A DNA stretch of 64,000 nucleotides from Acidobacteriota bacterium (GTDB lineage Bacteria; Acidobacteriota; Terriglobia; Bryobacterales; Bryobacteraceae): contig CANIVU010000010.1 in NCBI GenBank assembly GCA_947470805.1, positions 62,001 through 126,000 on the forward strand, read 5' to 3'. Each line of letters starts with the position of its first letter. Positions within the stretch are counted from its first letter, which is position 1. Below the pieces are notes generated by a model. The model searched no databases, had not been told where the DNA came from, and saw only the letters and a program-made list of their open reading frames with translations. Position numbers and translations under genes: made by a program. This document shows positions 53,683 through 63,066 of this stretch, one piece after another.

Positions 53683-54441
53683 CTATCGTGGTACTTTCCC
53701 CGATAAACCCGCCAGCCGCATCTCGAATATCGCCCGATTCCACCCGGCCGGCCCCGCTTCGTCCGCCACCATCGCTTCGGGAAGTGCAACGCGCATTGCC
53801 TCCAGGTGTGGCGACGGGATGATCACCGCCCGGCGTACCACCTGCAGAAATCCGATGTCGTTCGGCGCATCACCCAGTCCCACGGTGTCGGGATCCCCCC
53901 AACGTGTGATCAGCGTCTCGACCGCTCGCGCCTTGCTGCAACCGCCGAGAACGTGGAAGAACCGTCCGCCGCGCGTCATCTGGAAGCCCTCCGCGGCCAG
54001 TGCGACTTCCAGACGGCCCACTTCTCCCTCCAGCAATACGAACGGTTCACCGAACTCCCGCTGCATCGCCAGCGCCGCCACGCGCGCTTCCAGTCCGGTG
54101 CGCTGACAAACCTCGGCCAGGTCCATTTCCCCAAATCCGCGCACGCTCACGCCGGACTCTATCGCCGCTCGACGCAGTGCCTCCCTTGCCTGGGCACTCG
54201 TGGAACCCAGCACGATATCCGGTTCCCCGGGCACGACCACCGCCGCGCCGTTCTCGACAATGAACGGGTCCGTATTCCCCATTCGCTCGCGCAGTGCCGA
54301 CACCTCGGCCCGGTTTTTGCTGGTGACCAGTACTACGGGAACGTTTCGCGCCCGCAGGTGAGCCAGGCTCGGCGCCGCGGGCGCGTAGCTGTATGTGGCC
54401 CGGTCGAGCAATGTGCCGTCTAAGTCGGTGAAGACGATCAT
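53683..54441 (-). CDS. HAD hydrolase, mannosyl-3-phosphoglycerate phosphatase-like
   Basis: 252 aa from the ATG at 54441. HAD motif I FTDLDGTLLD, motif II VLVTSKNR, motif III region GCSKARAV and motif IV GLGDAPNDIGFL. The cap and 'DPFIVENGAAV' match MpgP/YedP-type phosphatases of the mannosylglycerate pathway. A synthase partner is not in the window. Copies of its 5' end occur in the tandem array just upstream. The 156 bp on its 3' side hold nothing I recognise. Confidence 0.82.
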   Translation of the reverse strand: MIVFTDLDGTLLDRATYSYAPAAPSLAHLRARNVPVVLVTSKNRAEVSALRERMGNTDPFIVENGAAVVVPGEPDIVLGSTSAQAREALRRAAIESGVSVRGFGEMDLAEVCQRTGLEARVAALAMQREFGEPFVLLEGEVGRLEVALAAEGFQMTRGGRFFHVLGGCSKARAVETLITRWGDPDTVGLGDAPNDIGFLQVVRRAVIIPSPHLEAMRVALPEAMVADEAGPAGWNRAIFEMRLAGLSGKVPR

Positions 54442-54950
54442 GCCTCCCAACGTAGCGCAGGTTACGCTTCTTATCCGGGGAGTTGGCCGGTAATCCTACT
54501 TCGCCGGTGTGGCGCCGCCATCCACGTCACCGGGTTCTGCTGAGGGCATGTTGTCCGGTCGAGCAGTGTCCCGTCGAAATCGGTGATGCGGATCAGGCAT
54601 CGCAAGGTAGCGCAAGTCACCTTGGTGATCCGGGGAGTTGGCCGGTAATCCTACTTCGCCGGTGTGGCGCCGCCATCTTTGCCAGCGGTTCCTGCTGAGG
54701 GCATGTTGTCCGGTCGAGCGGTGTCCCGTCGAAATCGGTGATGCTGATCAGGCATCGCAAGGTAGCGCAAGTTACCCTGGTGATCCGGGGAGTGGGTTGG
54801 TAATCCGCTTCCGCTGTTGCGTCGCCGCCATCCTCATTACGGGTTCCGCCTGCGTTGAGAATGACGGCATGCCGTCCGGCCGATCAGTGTCCCATTCCCA
54901 TCGGTGAAAACGATTCTGTCTCCCCGGCAAGTGCGATGGGCATTCGCGGT
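54401..54950. repeat. 155-bp tandem array containing copies of the HAD gene 5' end
   Basis: The first block (54401-54474) is the 5' end of the HAD gene and its leader. Then follow units of 155 bp (54475-54629, 54630-54784) and a more diverged one (54785-about 54950; 166 bp). The motif cggtcgagc recurs at 54401, 54556 and 54711. On the minus strand each unit encodes a DxDGT-like peptide: TDLDGTLLD in the gene, TDFDGTLLD and TDFDGTPLD in copies 2 and 3, TDGNGTLIG in copy 4. A second block (ggccggtaatcctac) is shared only by the units. 54951-55081 hold nothing else I see. Confidence 0.92.
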
Positions 54951-55081
54951 ACGTTGAGTGGGTCCGGATTCGTCGCGCCTTCCCGCTGCCTGACTGATGA
55001 GCCAAACCGGGCGCCGCTTGCGCATGACCGTATGTGGCACGGTACACCTGCGTGCCGGGCGATCCTACCCAATCCGCGCGC

Positions 55082-55090
55082 TGCTATACT
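55082..55090 (+). promoter_or_regulatory. Extended -10 promoter of the KAS III operon
   Basis: TGCTATACT, identical to the 9-mer before greA, lies 19 bp before the ATG at 55110. No clear -35. It is just downstream of the tandem array. Confidence 0.55.
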
Positions 55091-55109
55091 GTCGCTCGAC
55101 CAGATTCCT

Positions 55110-56090
55110 ATGACCTTACTTGTCCGCATCCTGGGAACCGCCGTCACCCTCCCTGCCCGCCGCGTGACGGCGGAGGAACTCGACCGCCAACTGTCGCTGC
55201 CACCTGGCACCACTTTCGCTCGCAATGGAGTCCAGACCCGCCACTTTGTCGACGCAACGGAAACGGCCAGCGCGATGTCGGCGGCGGCGATCGAACAGGC
55301 GCTCGAAACCGCCGGACTTCCCGTCTCTGCCCTCGATGCCATCCTGTTTGCCGGCGTCATGTCCGAACAGCCCATGCCGTCGACGGCGATCCTGATCCAC
55401 CGCCGCCTGGGGGCTCGCGCGGATGGCGTTACTTGCTTCGATATCAACGCCTCGTGCGCGGGCTTCTTGAAAGGCATGGAGATTGCCTCGGCCGGCATTC
55501 ATGCGGGCCTGTTTCGTCATGTCGCCGTGGTCGCCGCGGAGCTTTCGTCCAAAGGCCTTCGCTGGGACGACCTCGATACCTGTACGCTTTTCGGTGATGG
55601 CGCCGCGGCGGCAATCCTCGGCCCGGCGCAGGACAACGAAGCGATTCTTGCGATCCGCAACGCCATCTACTCCGCGGGCGCAGACCTCTCGGTGATGCTG
55701 GCCGGCGGCTCCCGCCTGAACATGCGCACGCCGCCGGACGACCCCAACGACTACCTCTTTGCCATGAACGGCCGCGCCCTGCTGCGACTCATCCAAACCC
55801 ACTTCCCGCCGTTTCTGGACGAACTCCTCGCCGACGGTGTTGACGTGATCATTCCCCATCAGGCCAGCGCCGTCGGCCTGGGCTTCCTCCGTAAGCAGCT
55901 CGCCAAGCGTCCCGGACCCACGACGGCGGTGATCGATATTCTCAGCGAAACCGGAAACCAGGTGAGCGTCTCCGTCCCCACCGCGCTCCACCGCGCGATC
56001 GCTACCGGTCAACTCCGGCGCGGCCAGAGGGCGCTGCTCGTCTCCACCGCGGCGGGCGTATCTTTCAGTGCCATACTGCTGCGATACTAA
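55110..56090 (+). CDS. Beta-ketoacyl-ACP synthase III-like enzyme
   Basis: 326 aa from the ATG at 55110. Decarboxylative or head-to-head condensation of acyl thioesters. Catalytic triad intact: C116 in INASCAGFL, H250 in IIPHQAS and N283 in ETGNQVS. It differs from housekeeping FabH and heads a tight three-gene operon, so a dedicated secondary-metabolite or lipid role is likely. Confidence 0.9.
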   Translation: MTLLVRILGTAVTLPARRVTAEELDRQLSLPPGTTFARNGVQTRHFVDATETASAMSAAAIEQALETAGLPVSALDAILFAGVMSEQPMPSTAILIHRRLGARADGVTCFDINASCAGFLKGMEIASAGIHAGLFRHVAVVAAELSSKGLRWDDLDTCTLFGDGAAAAILGPAQDNEAILAIRNAIYSAGADLSVMLAGGSRLNMRTPPDDPNDYLFAMNGRALLRLIQTHFPPFLDELLADGVDVIIPHQASAVGLGFLRKQLAKRPGPTTAVIDILSETGNQVSVSVPTALHRAIATGQLRRGQRALLVSTAAGVSFSAILLRY

Positions 56091-56095
56091 CGGCC

Positions 56096-56929
56096 ATGAC
56101 GGTCGACGTGCATCTGTTCTCAGTCGGCCACTGCCGCAATAGCGCCTGGTTCGTTGAATCCGGGCCTTTCTTCCAGCAACTGCATTTGCCCGCGATGGCC
56201 GCTGTCATTCGTCATCCGGAAGCGGGAGTGATCCTTTTCGATACCGGGTATGGCAAGCCACTCGTGCACGCGAGCAGCCTGCCCGCGCGCCTATACCGTG
56301 CCCTTCTTCCGTTTCATGTGAAAGAAGAAGACAGCATTCCGTATCACCTGTGGAGCCTCGGCCTGTCGGTGGCCGATGTCTCCACCATCTTCCTCTCCCA
56401 CTTTCATCCGGACCATATCGGCAGCCTGAAGGAGTTGCCAGCGGTTCCCATTCTGCACTCCCAAGCCGGGCTCACCACGCTGGCCCAATACACGCCGCGC
56501 CAGCGTGTCCACGCCGCCTTCTTTCCTGAACTGCTGCCCGATGATTTTCCCTCGCGCGCCCAGGCCATCGAGGGTCTACCGCGGGTTGAACTGGCCGAAG
56601 AATGGCGTCCGTTTACCGAGGCCTTCGACGTGATCGGCGATCAGTCGTTGCTCGCCATTTCGCTGCCGGGCCATGCTGTGGGCCAGTACGGACTCCTGTG
56701 CCGCCGTGCGAACAATCGGTTCGTGTTCCTGGTTGCCGACGCGGCCTGGACGCGGCGGAATATCACCGAACTTGCTCTTCCCGGGTTTCCCGCCGGGACG
56801 CTGATTGGGGACTCCGCGGCCTTTCGCGATACGCTGCGAAAGCTGCACGAATTCCAGACGCGGCGCCCCGACGTCCCGCTCGTTCCGTCGCACTGTCAGC
56901 AGTCGATTGCATCCTTTTCGCATGAGTAG
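56096..56929 (+). CDS. Metallo-beta-lactamase-fold hydrolase
   Basis: 277 aa. H102-x-H104-x-D106-H107 (SHFHPDHIGS), third-site His in SLPGHAVGQYGL, bridging Asp in VADAAW and a terminal His in VPSHC. A di-zinc hydrolase resembling lactonases and thioesterase-like members. Five bp after the KAS III gene. Possibly releases or cleaves the condensation product. Confidence 0.87.
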   Translation: MTVDVHLFSVGHCRNSAWFVESGPFFQQLHLPAMAAVIRHPEAGVILFDTGYGKPLVHASSLPARLYRALLPFHVKEEDSIPYHLWSLGLSVADVSTIFLSHFHPDHIGSLKELPAVPILHSQAGLTTLAQYTPRQRVHAAFFPELLPDDFPSRAQAIEGLPRVELAEEWRPFTEAFDVIGDQSLLAISLPGHAVGQYGLLCRRANNRFVFLVADAAWTRRNITELALPGFPAGTLIGDSAAFRDTLRKLHEFQTRRPDVPLVPSHCQQSIASFSHE

Positions 56930-58124
56930 CAAAGCCGCCATCGCCCGCGCCTATCTCCGCGCCCGGTTCCCGCGCAAAGCCACCGGTATCATCCCCACAT
57001 CGCCAGTCTGCGACGAGGCGCAGGTGGCGGAGCACTTCGCTGAATTCAACGCTCTCGGCCTGACGCTCGACGAAGCCCGCACTCTGGCTCGCAATGAATT
57101 GGAAACCGGCGCCTCGCCTCGCCCCGACTACAGCTTCGGGCTCTCTACCGGCACTACCGGAGAACCCGGCGTTTTCATCACGACGCAGGCGGAGCGTGAT
57201 CGCTGGCTTGGCACGATACTCGGCAAGTTTCTGGCGCCGCCGCAACTGTTGCATCTGAATGCCGCACTGCTGCTGAAACATAACAACCGCCTTTACGAAG
57301 CGTCGCATCGGGTCCACTACTTTGACTTAACCGATCCCACCGCGCACTGGGCGCCGCGGCTCTGCGATCTGGCCCCGAATGTTCTGATCGGGCCGGCTAG
57401 CGCACTGGGGGCGTTGGCCGATTCGGCTGCTTTTCAGCGACGCCCTTTCCGGCCGCATACGCTGTTGAGCGGTGCCGAAGTGCTCTTCCCGCAGGACCGG
57501 GAAAAGCTCCACCGGGCGTTTGAAGTTCCACCGCAGAATCTCTATCAGGCGAAAGAGGGCTTTCTCGCCGCCGGCTGCCGCCATGGCGCGCTGCACTGGA
57601 ATGAAGACCTGATGTTACTGGAGGGGATGCGGTTTAAGTGCCGGCCGGACCGAGTGGTGCCTGTTATCACCGATGTCACTCGAGAGAGTCAGATCTTTCG
57701 GCGTTACCGTGTCGACGATGTGCTGGTGATCAGTCAAACCTGCCCCTGCAAGACGCCGTTTCAGAAAGTAACTACGGTGGAGGGCCGGCTGCAGGATATT
57801 CTTCTTTTGCACAATGACGATGGCACGCATACGCCATTGTTTCCGCTGGATCTGAACCAGATTTTGAGCCCGGCCGGGGAGTATGCGCTGAAGCAGCATG
57901 ACGCTTTTCATTTCACGCTAGAGTGCGCCGCTTCGCCCAATCCGGAGCTTTTGGCGGCGCTTCGGAAGGCCCTGAACCATCCTGCCCGGCTGGAGCTTGT
58001 GCCGCTTCGCGGTTTGCCCCCGGGACAGAAACGCCGCCGGTTTCAGCGGATGTTTGATCCGCAGAACTGGCTGATCCTCGATAAGTTACTCGAACCGGCG
58101 ACCCCCCTCAATCGACTAACATAG
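56922..58124 (+). CDS. Adenylate-forming enzyme, F390-synthetase/PaaK-like branch
   Basis: 400 aa from the ATG at 56922, overlapping the previous stop by 8 bp. AMP-site loop STGTTGEPG at 75-83, an acidic YQAKEGF (YxxxE) motif, a hinge-like VEGRLQD and the C-terminal KRRRFQRM. It likely activates a carboxylic acid as an adenylate. Together with KAS III and the metallohydrolase it forms a small biosynthetic unit of unknown product. Confidence 0.85.
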   Translation: MSSKAAIARAYLRARFPRKATGIIPTSPVCDEAQVAEHFAEFNALGLTLDEARTLARNELETGASPRPDYSFGLSTGTTGEPGVFITTQAERDRWLGTILGKFLAPPQLLHLNAALLLKHNNRLYEASHRVHYFDLTDPTAHWAPRLCDLAPNVLIGPASALGALADSAAFQRRPFRPHTLLSGAEVLFPQDREKLHRAFEVPPQNLYQAKEGFLAAGCRHGALHWNEDLMLLEGMRFKCRPDRVVPVITDVTRESQIFRRYRVDDVLVISQTCPCKTPFQKVTTVEGRLQDILLLHNDDGTHTPLFPLDLNQILSPAGEYALKQHDAFHFTLECAASPNPELLAALRKALNHPARLELVPLRGLPPGQKRRRFQRMFDPQNWLILDKLLEPATPLNRLT

Positions 58125-58128
58125 GCGA

Positions 58129-60342
58129 ATGCGGATCCTTGTCGCCTTCGTCCTGTTTGCACTTACTTGCTTCGCCCAGCCTCGCACCCGGAAAGATTTC
58201 GCCGAGCCGATCGGCTTTGAAACCGGCTGGCCCGCCGGATGGAACTTTCCCAGTAACGTCACCATTGACACCGGGACCAAGTACGCCGGCGCCTCCGCTG
58301 CCCGCATCATTCGTACACCGGATTCGCCCAATGCCTTTAGCGGCGCCAGCACCACGCTGGCACTCGACTTTGAGGCTCAGATGATCGAATGGCGCGGAAC
58401 CATCAAAACGGAGGATGTGCGGGAGTTTGTGGCGCTCTGGCTCCGTGTCGACGGCGATAGGCCCAATCTCGCGTTCGCCAGCCTCCAGTTGCAAAAGATT
58501 GATGGCACGCGGGACTGGAAGGAGTACTCGATTTCGGTACAGATGCCGAAGGATGGGAAGCAGCTTGTCTTCGGCTTTCTGCTTAGTGGTCCCGGCAAGA
58601 TGTGGGTGGATGATTTGCAACTGCTGGCCGATGGGAAGCCGGTGAGCGCCGCGCCAGCGCGTGTCATTCCGAAGACCATTCTCGACGACGACACCAGTTA
58701 TAACAACGGATCCCGGATCTCCCTGTTTGGCATCGACGATGTCCAGACGAAGAACCTCGCCAAGCTGGGGAAAGTCTGGGGATTTCTGAAGTACCACCAT
58801 CCCGCCATCACCGCCGGAACGCGGCATTGGGACTTTGAGTTGCTTCGAATTCTGCCGGACGTACTCGCCGCCGGTAAGACCGCCGAGGCCAATGCCATTC
58901 TGTTGGCCTGGATCGAGAAAGTGGGGCCGATTGCGCCCTGCGATCCGTGCGTCACGTTGCCCGTGAAGAACGTCTACCGCAAGCCGGACATCGCCTGGAT
59001 TGACGATGCGAAGCTACTCGGGCCCGCGCTCAGCGCCAAACTTCGCGAGGTCTACACGAATCGCAAGCCAGGCCGGACGCAGTTCTACCTGAGCACGATG
59101 CCCAACGTTGGCAACCCGAAGTTCGACCACGAACTCTCCTATTTCGCCGCGGCGATGCCCGATCCAGGCATGCAGTTATTGGGACTGTTCCGGCTGTGGA
59201 ACATCGTCCATTACTTCTATCCGGCGCGGGACACGATGGCGGATACGCCGGCCAACACCGTGGCCTATTGGGAGGCGGCGCTTACAGATGCCATTCCGCG
59301 CATCGCTCTAGCGAAAACCAGAGAGAGCTACCAGTTGGAACTGATTCGTTTGATCGCCAAGATCAACGACACACATGCCAATCTGTGGAGCAGCCTGGAT
59401 GTACGGCCACCCACTGGCGCCTGCCGGCTGCCGGTTCATATCCGGTTTATTGAGGGCGTGCCGTTGGTGATTCGGACGATTGGCGCGTCCGCCGGGTTGG
59501 AACCGGGCGACCGTCTGGTGGCGATGGATGGCGTGGCGATCGGCGACTTGATGAAAGAGTGGGCTCCTTTTTACGCCGCGTCGAACGAACCGACCCGCTT
59601 GCGCGATATCGCGGGCGGCATGACGCGCGGCGCTTGCGGGCTGGTGAAGATCTCCGCCACGCGGGCCGGGAAGCCGATGACGGTCACTGTCGAACGGGGC
59701 AAGGTGGACGCGACGGAGGCGATGGAGGCGGCCCGCCACGACCGCCCGGGCCCGGCGTTTCAGAAGCTATCGCCGGAGGTGGCGTATCTGAAACTGAGCA
59801 AGGTAAAAGTCGCCGAAGCGGCGCAGTACATCCGCGACGCGGCGGGGACGAAGGGGCTTATCATCGACATTCGCAACTACCCGTCGGAGTTCATGGTCTT
59901 CGCTTTGGGCTCACTGCTGCACCAGGAAAAGACGGCGTTCGTCAGGTTCACTTATATGGATCCGGAGAATCCCGGACTGACCCTTTCGGGGATTCCCTTG
60001 GAAATCACTCCGGCGGAGCCGCACTACACCGGCAAGGTGGTCATCCTGGTGAATGACCAGTCCCAGAGCCAGTCGGAATACACGGCGATGGCGTTTCGAG
60101 CTGTTCCGGGCGCGGTGGTGATCGGTAGCACCACGGCCGGAGCCGACGGCAACGTATCGCAGATTTCGTTGCCAGGCGGGTACCAGACGATGATCAGTGG
60201 TTTGGGTGTCTTCTATCCGGATATGCGTCCGACGCAACGGGTTGGCATTGTTCCCGACATCGTGGTTTCGCCGACGATTGAGGGCGTGAAGGCCGACAAG
60301 GATGCACTGGTAGACGCGGCGATCCGGCACATTTTGAAATAA
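58129..60342 (+). CDS. Exported S41-family peptidase
   Basis: 737 aa. Signal peptide MRILVAFVLFALTCFA, an N-terminal beta-sandwich that looks CBM-like (about 20-180), a helical middle, a PDZ-like loop (GLEPGDRLVAMDGV) and the tail-specific-protease domain with Ser/Lys-region motifs (NDQSQSQSEYTAMAF and GSTTAGADG). Periplasmic or secreted proteolysis. Begins 4 bp after the KAS III operon but may have its own promoter. Confidence 0.87.
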   Translation: MRILVAFVLFALTCFAQPRTRKDFAEPIGFETGWPAGWNFPSNVTIDTGTKYAGASAARIIRTPDSPNAFSGASTTLALDFEAQMIEWRGTIKTEDVREFVALWLRVDGDRPNLAFASLQLQKIDGTRDWKEYSISVQMPKDGKQLVFGFLLSGPGKMWVDDLQLLADGKPVSAAPARVIPKTILDDDTSYNNGSRISLFGIDDVQTKNLAKLGKVWGFLKYHHPAITAGTRHWDFELLRILPDVLAAGKTAEANAILLAWIEKVGPIAPCDPCVTLPVKNVYRKPDIAWIDDAKLLGPALSAKLREVYTNRKPGRTQFYLSTMPNVGNPKFDHELSYFAAAMPDPGMQLLGLFRLWNIVHYFYPARDTMADTPANTVAYWEAALTDAIPRIALAKTRESYQLELIRLIAKINDTHANLWSSLDVRPPTGACRLPVHIRFIEGVPLVIRTIGASAGLEPGDRLVAMDGVAIGDLMKEWAPFYAASNEPTRLRDIAGGMTRGACGLVKISATRAGKPMTVTVERGKVDATEAMEAARHDRPGPAFQKLSPEVAYLKLSKVKVAEAAQYIRDAAGTKGLIIDIRNYPSEFMVFALGSLLHQEKTAFVRFTYMDPENPGLTLSGIPLEITPAEPHYTGKVVILVNDQSQSQSEYTAMAFRAVPGAVVIGSTTAGADGNVSQISLPGGYQTMISGLGVFYPDMRPTQRVGIVPDIVVSPTIEGVKADKDALVDAAIRHILK

Positions 60343-60406
60343 ATTTGCTGTGCTTGTCCAAGCGGGGCTTGCGTATTCGTCATGGGAGCAGGAGACACTA
60401 CAAGCG

Positions 60407-60760
60407 ATGCAATATTTGCTTCTGATCTATTCGCGCGAGGACGTTTGGCCGTCGATGACGCCCGAGCAGCAGCAACAGGGGATGGCCGCCTACATGGCCT
60501 TTTCTGAAGCGCTGCAGACGGCCGGGGTGCTGAAGGGCAGCCACCGGTTGCAGCCGAGCACGGCGGCGACAACGGTGCGCGTGGCCGATGGCAAAACGCA
60601 CGTGCAGGACGGGCCGTATGCGGACACCAAGGAACAGTTGGGCGGGTATTTTTTGATTGAGGCCGCCGACCTGGACGCGGCCCTGGCGTGGGCGGCGCGG
60701 TGCCCCGGCGCGGCGCATGGGATTGTGGAAGTGCGGCCCAGTTGGTCCATGCCCGGGTGA
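60407..60760 (+). CDS. DGPF/YCII-domain protein
   Basis: 117 aa from the ATG at 60407. YCII-like fold; MQYLLLIYSREDVWP and the DGPYADTKEQLGGYFLIEA motif identify the DGPF family. These proteins pair with ECF42 sigma factors. Stop and the next start share one base (TGATG). Confidence 0.9.
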   Translation: MQYLLLIYSREDVWPSMTPEQQQQGMAAYMAFSEALQTAGVLKGSHRLQPSTAATTVRVADGKTHVQDGPYADTKEQLGGYFLIEAADLDAALAWAARCPGAAHGIVEVRPSWSMPG

Positions 60761-61905
60761 TGGACCCGGTTGCGGTTGCCGAGGCCGTGGCGCGACGGAG
60801 CTACGGAAAGCTGGTGGCGTACTTATCGGCGCGGACGCGGGACGTGGCGGGGGCGGAGGACGCGTTGTCCGACGCCTTCGCCGCCGCTTTGGTAGCGTGG
60901 CCGCGGACGGGGTGCCCGGCGAACCCGGAGGCATGGCTGTTGACCGTGGCGCGGCGGAAAGTCATCGACGCCGCGCGGCGGGAGCGGCCGGTGGAGTTGC
61001 CTTCTGTTTCCCGGGACGAGGGCGATATTCCGGACGAGCGGCTGGCGCTGTTGTTCGTCTGCGCGCATCCGGCGATTGAGGCTTCCGTCCGGGCGCCGTT
61101 GATGTTGCAGACGGTTTTGGGGCTGGATGCGCGGAAGATTGCGTCGGCGTTTTTGACTTCGCCGGCGGCGATGGGGAAGCGACTGGTGCGAGCGAAGGAG
61201 AAGATCCGGCAGGCGGGAATTCCGTTTCGGGTGCCGGAGCGGGCGGAGTTGGGAGCGCGTTTGGGGGCCGTGCTGGAAGCGATCTATGCCTCCTACACGG
61301 ACGTATGGGCGGACCCGGCGCAGGTGGCTGATGAGGCCTTGTTTCTGGCGCGTTTGGTGGCGGAGATGATGCCGGCGGAGCCGGAGGCGCTGGGGTTGTT
61401 GGCGTTGCTGTTGTACACCGATGCGCGGCGGGCGGCGCGGCAAGGGGGCTATGTGCCGCTGGCGGAGCAGGACCGGGGTTTGTGGGACGGGGCGATGATT
61501 GCGGAAGCGGAGGGGCTATTGCGGGCGGCGGGGGCGATGGGGCGGATTGGCAGGTTTCAGTTGGAGGCGGCGATTCAGTCGGCCCATGTGCACCGGTGCG
61601 TCTCCGGGGTGGGGAATTGGGAGCATGTGCTGCGGCTTTACGATGCGCTGTTCGCGGTGTATGGGTCGCCGGTGGTGGCGGTGAACCGGGCGGTGGCGCT
61701 GGCGGAGGTGCGGGGGCCGGAGCCGGGGTTGGCGGCGTTGGACGGGGTGGTGCTGCCGGAGTATCAGCCGTACTGGGCGGCGCGGGCGGAGTTGTTGACG
61801 CGGGCGGGACGGCGAGGGGAGGCGGAGGCGGCGTATCGACAGGCGATTGGGCTGGAGCGGGATCCGGCGGTGCGCGCGTTCTTGCAAGGGCGGGCGGGGC
61901 TATGA
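60760..61905 (+). CDS. ECF42-like RNA polymerase sigma factor with C-terminal extension
   Basis: 381 aa from the ATG at 60760, much longer than a normal ECF sigma. Region 2 (DALSDAFAAALVAWP), region 4 (LDARKIASAFLTSPAAMGKRL) and then an about 200-residue helical DUF6596/TPR-like extension (AEMMPAEPEALGLLALLLYTDARR). Partner of the preceding DGPF gene, a known pairing. No anti-sigma factor is visible. Confidence 0.9.
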   Translation: MDPVAVAEAVARRSYGKLVAYLSARTRDVAGAEDALSDAFAAALVAWPRTGCPANPEAWLLTVARRKVIDAARRERPVELPSVSRDEGDIPDERLALLFVCAHPAIEASVRAPLMLQTVLGLDARKIASAFLTSPAAMGKRLVRAKEKIRQAGIPFRVPERAELGARLGAVLEAIYASYTDVWADPAQVADEALFLARLVAEMMPAEPEALGLLALLLYTDARRAARQGGYVPLAEQDRGLWDGAMIAEAEGLLRAAGAMGRIGRFQLEAAIQSAHVHRCVSGVGNWEHVLRLYDALFAVYGSPVVAVNRAVALAEVRGPEPGLAALDGVVLPEYQPYWAARAELLTRAGRRGEAEAAYRQAIGLERDPAVRAFLQGRAGL

Positions 61906-61907
61906 CC

Positions 61908-62138
61908 CTATTTCGGGGTGCGGATGCGGAGGCGCTTGCGCTGGGAGGTGGCGCCGCTGATGATCTCCACGTCCTGGCGGGCGACGCCGTAATGGCGGGA
62001 GAGGAAGTAGCAGAGTTCTTCGTTCGCCTTGCCGTCTTCGGGGACCGCTTTGACGCGCACCTTCAGAGTGCCGTCGGCCATCTCACCGGCCATTTCGGTT
62101 TTGGCCGCGCGGGGGATGACCTTGATGTTTAGCTCCAA
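61908..62138 (-). CDS. DUF167 (YggU) family protein
   Basis: 76 aa. IKVIPRAAKTEMAGEM, LKVRVKAVPEDGKANEEL and DVEIISGATSQRKRLRI are DUF167 signatures. Function unknown in general. Overlaps the upstream metallohydrolase by 10 bp. Confidence 0.9.
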   Translation of the reverse strand: MELNIKVIPRAAKTEMAGEMADGTLKVRVKAVPEDGKANEELCYFLSRHYGVARQDVEIISGATSQRKRLRIRTPK

Positions 62139-63066
62139 TGGAACGTAGCTCCGATTTCCTGCCAGCCGATGCGCTGGTCCGCTGTGCCGGCGGCCGCGTA
62201 GAAGCGCTCGATCGGCTCCCTTAGCGGCTCACGGCTGAGCGCGAATGTCTGGTGGTGCACCGGAAGGACAACTTCCGCGCGGGCTTCGTTGGCCATGCGC
62301 CACGCCTGCTCCGGCGTGCAGTGGGCGTGTATCCATGGATTGTACGCCCCAATGGGGAATATAGCGAGGTCTGGTTTGCCGTTGGCGGGCAGGCGGCGGA
62401 AACTGTCGGTATTGGCCGTGTCGCCGGCGAAGACGATTTGGCGGTTGCCGATTTGAAGCAGATAGCCGTTGTAGCCGCGGTAGGTGTCCGTTCGCATGCG
62501 GGCGCCCCAGTGGTTGACTTCGAGGCCGGTGACTTTTGCCGGGCCAGCTTGTGTGGACTCGTTCCAGCCGAGTTCCTGGAGGCTGTGGTAGCGATCGGGG
62601 CGGAAGAGGTCCGAGGTTTCGCGGGCGGTGATGACGCGGGTTCCTTTGCTTTCGAGAGCGCGGAGGCTGGGCACGTCGAGGTGGTCCATGTGGGCGTGGG
62701 AGACAAGGATCAGGTCGATTTTTGGGAGGTCTTTCGCGGTCAAGGCTGGGTTTACCAGACGCTTGACGCCGATGGTGAAGAGGAATAGATCGATGCCGGC
62801 TTTCGCGCTGAAGACAGGATCGGTAAGGACCGTGGTGCCGTCGATCTTCATCAGCACGGTACTGTGGCCGAGCCAGGCCATGTGGACGCCTTTGTCGGGC
62901 CAGGACTTCGGGTCGGGCTTATTGGCGGGGGGTGAATGTCTCGTCCCATTTCGTGTACATACTGCTGGACGAAGCCCCAGGGGATCCGGTTCCAATTCCA
63001 GGCGAGCGCGCCGCCGAAAGCAGCGGCGCTACCGAGCAGCGCGCGACGGGCCAGCTTACCAGCCAT
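62129..63066 (-). CDS. UlaG-like metallo-beta-lactamase protein, frameshifted
   Basis: The gene starts at 63066 with a signal-like helix (MAGKLARRALLGSAAAFG). The frame changes at the G6 run 62927-62932 (C6 on the coding strand). The body continues in another frame as PANKPDPKSWPDKGVHMAWLGHSTVL, with SHAHMDHLD (HxHxDH), VFAGDTANTD and PVHHQTF intact. One extra C, or a -1 slip, restores DIHPPANKPD. Either a frameshift mutation, a sequencing indel or programmed slippage. Downstream half complete. Overlaps the sulfite-oxidase gene by 11 bp. Confidence 0.75.

Noticed and set aside
54483-54907. Two similar plus-strand ORFs of 71 and 89 codons in the 155-bp array
   Set aside because: They resemble each other only because the DNA repeats; no SD or conserved protein features.
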